From JAOUEA01 sp963821935 (GTDB lineage: Bacteria; Actinomycetota; UBA4738; HRBIN12): 64,000 nucleotides of DNA. The DNA is taken from the NCBI GenBank assembly GCA_963821935.1, contig CAWGFM010000004.1:124001-188000 (forward strand), given 5' to 3'. How positions within the stretch are numbered: the first letter of the stretch is position 1; each line of letters starts with the position of its first letter. The notes under the pieces are model-generated. The model made no database searches, was not told the DNA's origin, and worked only from the letters and a program-made list of their open reading frames with translations. Positions 63,103 to 64,000 of the stretch are shown piece by piece. The translations under genes and the position numbers were made by a program.

Positions 63103-63360
63103 GTTTCCTCCCGAAGGTGGAGATGCACGGTTCGGGAGAGGACCCGCCGGGTCCGTGTTCGCAGACGAGGAGCGTTGCGCGCGAGTGGTTACGGGGCAGG
63201 CAGATGTGGAGAACTTCGTCCGTGCTCCGTCGATGGGTCGGATCGGGTCAAGGTCGGCTCGCTCACAGGTTCGTTGGCGTTGAACTCGGTTCCGGAAGTG
63301 TTCCTCTCGTGTTCACGATGGTACGGGCGCGAACACCCTGAGACAAGGGTCCGGAAGGCT

Positions 63361-63879
63361 CTAGTCGACGCCGCCCCCCTCGTGGGCCGGATCCACAGCC
63401 AGCGCCGTGCGGGCAGCTCTGCGAGCCACGTCCGGGCTGTAGCCGCGGCGAACCAGCAAACCGGTGAGACGGTTGAAGGCCTTGACGGGATCGAGGGCGC
63501 CCATGCGCACGGCTCGGGACCCGGCGAGTGCGAGGGCGCGCTGATCCTCGTCGTCGGGGGCGTCGTCGATGACCTGCGCGATGACCTCGGGAGCGATCCC
63601 CTTCTCCATGAGGGCGCCCGTGACAGCCCGTCGGCCCGCTCGCCGGGAGCCGTATTGGTAGTCGGCCATCTGCCGCGCGAACGCCTCGTCGTCGACGAGA
63701 CCGACCCGCTCGAGCCGGAGGAGGACGTCATCGACCTCGGCACGATCGAACGAGGCCGCCAGGAGTCGGCGTTCGAGCTCCCGGCGGCTTCGCGGGCGGA
63801 CCGCCAGGAGCCCGAGGGCTCGTTCGTGGCAGGTCTTGGGGTTGCGGGGCTCCCCTCGACGGCGATGGGTCGACGGCAC
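63361..63879 (-). CDS. recX: Regulatory protein RecX
   Basis: A 172-residue three-repeat helical protein that limits RecA filaments: ERALGLLAVRPRSRRELERR, LERVGLVDDEAFARQMADYQ and the third repeat LVRRGYSPDVARRAARTAL. GTG 63879 is six bases after the stop of the preceding gene, the standard recA-recX layout. Confidence 0.93.
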   Translation of the reverse strand: MPSTHRRRGEPRNPKTCHERALGLLAVRPRSRRELERRLLAASFDRAEVDDVLLRLERVGLVDDEAFARQMADYQYGSRRAGRRAVTGALMEKGIAPEVIAQVIDDAPDDEDQRALALAGSRAVRMGALDPVKAFNRLTGLLVRRGYSPDVARRAARTALAVDPAHEGGGVD

Positions 63880-63885
63880 CGAACC

Positions 63886-64000
63886 CTATCCCCCGGCCGC
63901 GGCCTTGGCCTTGGCTTTGCCACCGCCGTCGTTGGCGCTCTCGTCGAGCACGGCATCGGGGATGATCTCGATGGGCGTCTCGTCGCCTTCGGCACCGAAC
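63886..64000 (-). CDS. recA: C-terminal end of a gene, probably recA
   Basis: 37 residues reach the window: FGAEGDETPIEIIPDAVLDE, then a Gly/Lys/Ala tail (GGGKAKAKAAAGG) and stop at 63886. The following recX with a six-base gap makes recA the likely identity. The visible tail itself is not a recognisable RecA motif. Confidence 0.5.
   Translation of the reverse strand, partial: FGAEGDETPIEIIPDAVLDESANDGGGKAKAKAAAGG

Overview
The window is high-GC DNA from a member of the Actinomycetota, probably not a mycolic-acid genus. Three things point there. The order thrS, HIT, CDP-alcohol transferase, acyltransferase, PimA-like glycosyltransferase, pdxS, pdxT, yebC is the one known from mycobacteria and relatives. 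The order recA, recX, miaB, miaA, dapF, hflX, lexA, LysM gene, nrdR is also mycobacterial. The SOS boxes fit the Gram-positive CGAAC-N4-GTTCG form. RNase Y, a B12-type ribonucleotide reductase and a succinylase-type dapD/dapC/dapE set suggest a deep or uncultured lineage. I cannot name the species.

Layout. 1-12.4 kb: a mostly minus-strand housekeeping block (yebC end, pdxT, pdxS, a DUF3048 protein, htpX, lemA, a phosphoinositide-mannoside-like trio, HIT, thrS), with an EF-G paralogue on plus. 12.4-21.1 kb: a MacB/FtsX-type ABC exporter pair, a short UvrA paralogue, small enzymes, an AraC regulator coupled to a VOC protein, and an MBL-fold hydrolase. 21.4-25.4 kb: a tightly coupled plus-strand operon that I consider the most interesting part. 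It holds a MauE-like membrane protein, a secreted protein with 25 cysteines, two membrane-anchored thioredoxin-fold proteins, a CcdA-like membrane protein interrupted by a single in-frame TGA, an unknown protein, and a Tat-exported nine-cysteine peptide. It resembles the maturation set for the methylamine dehydrogenase light chain, without an obvious dehydrogenase. 25.4-32.1 kb: secreted proteins, two tRNA-Val genes (one at 21.1 kb, one at 27.4 kb), an APC permease and tRNA-Cys.

32.2-44.7 kb is a genomic island. It is bounded by a 48-bp repeat of the 3' part of tRNA-Gly(GCC): a remnant on the left and the intact tRNA on the right, next to a tyrosine integrase that is itself frameshifted. Its cargo includes a sulfatase, two copies of a small HTH gene, broken genes, a run of small stress-type proteins (GlsB/YeaQ, PRC-barrel, basic peptide, histone-like and ElaB-like), DUF1918, a delta-60 repeat secreted protein, a methyltransferase and an IPT/Excalibur protein.

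44.8-64 kb returns to housekeeping: GNAT, dut, VOC, B12-dependent ribonucleotide reductase with NrdR boxes, nrdR, an SOS-controlled LysM gene and lexA around three SOS boxes, a SIS protein, then hflX-dapD-dapC-dapE-dapF-miaA-miaB on minus with four-base overlaps joining dapD through miaA, a 654-residue coiled-coil protein, RNase Y, recX and a probable recA tail.

Family assignments come from reading motifs and from memory of the families; no database search was run.
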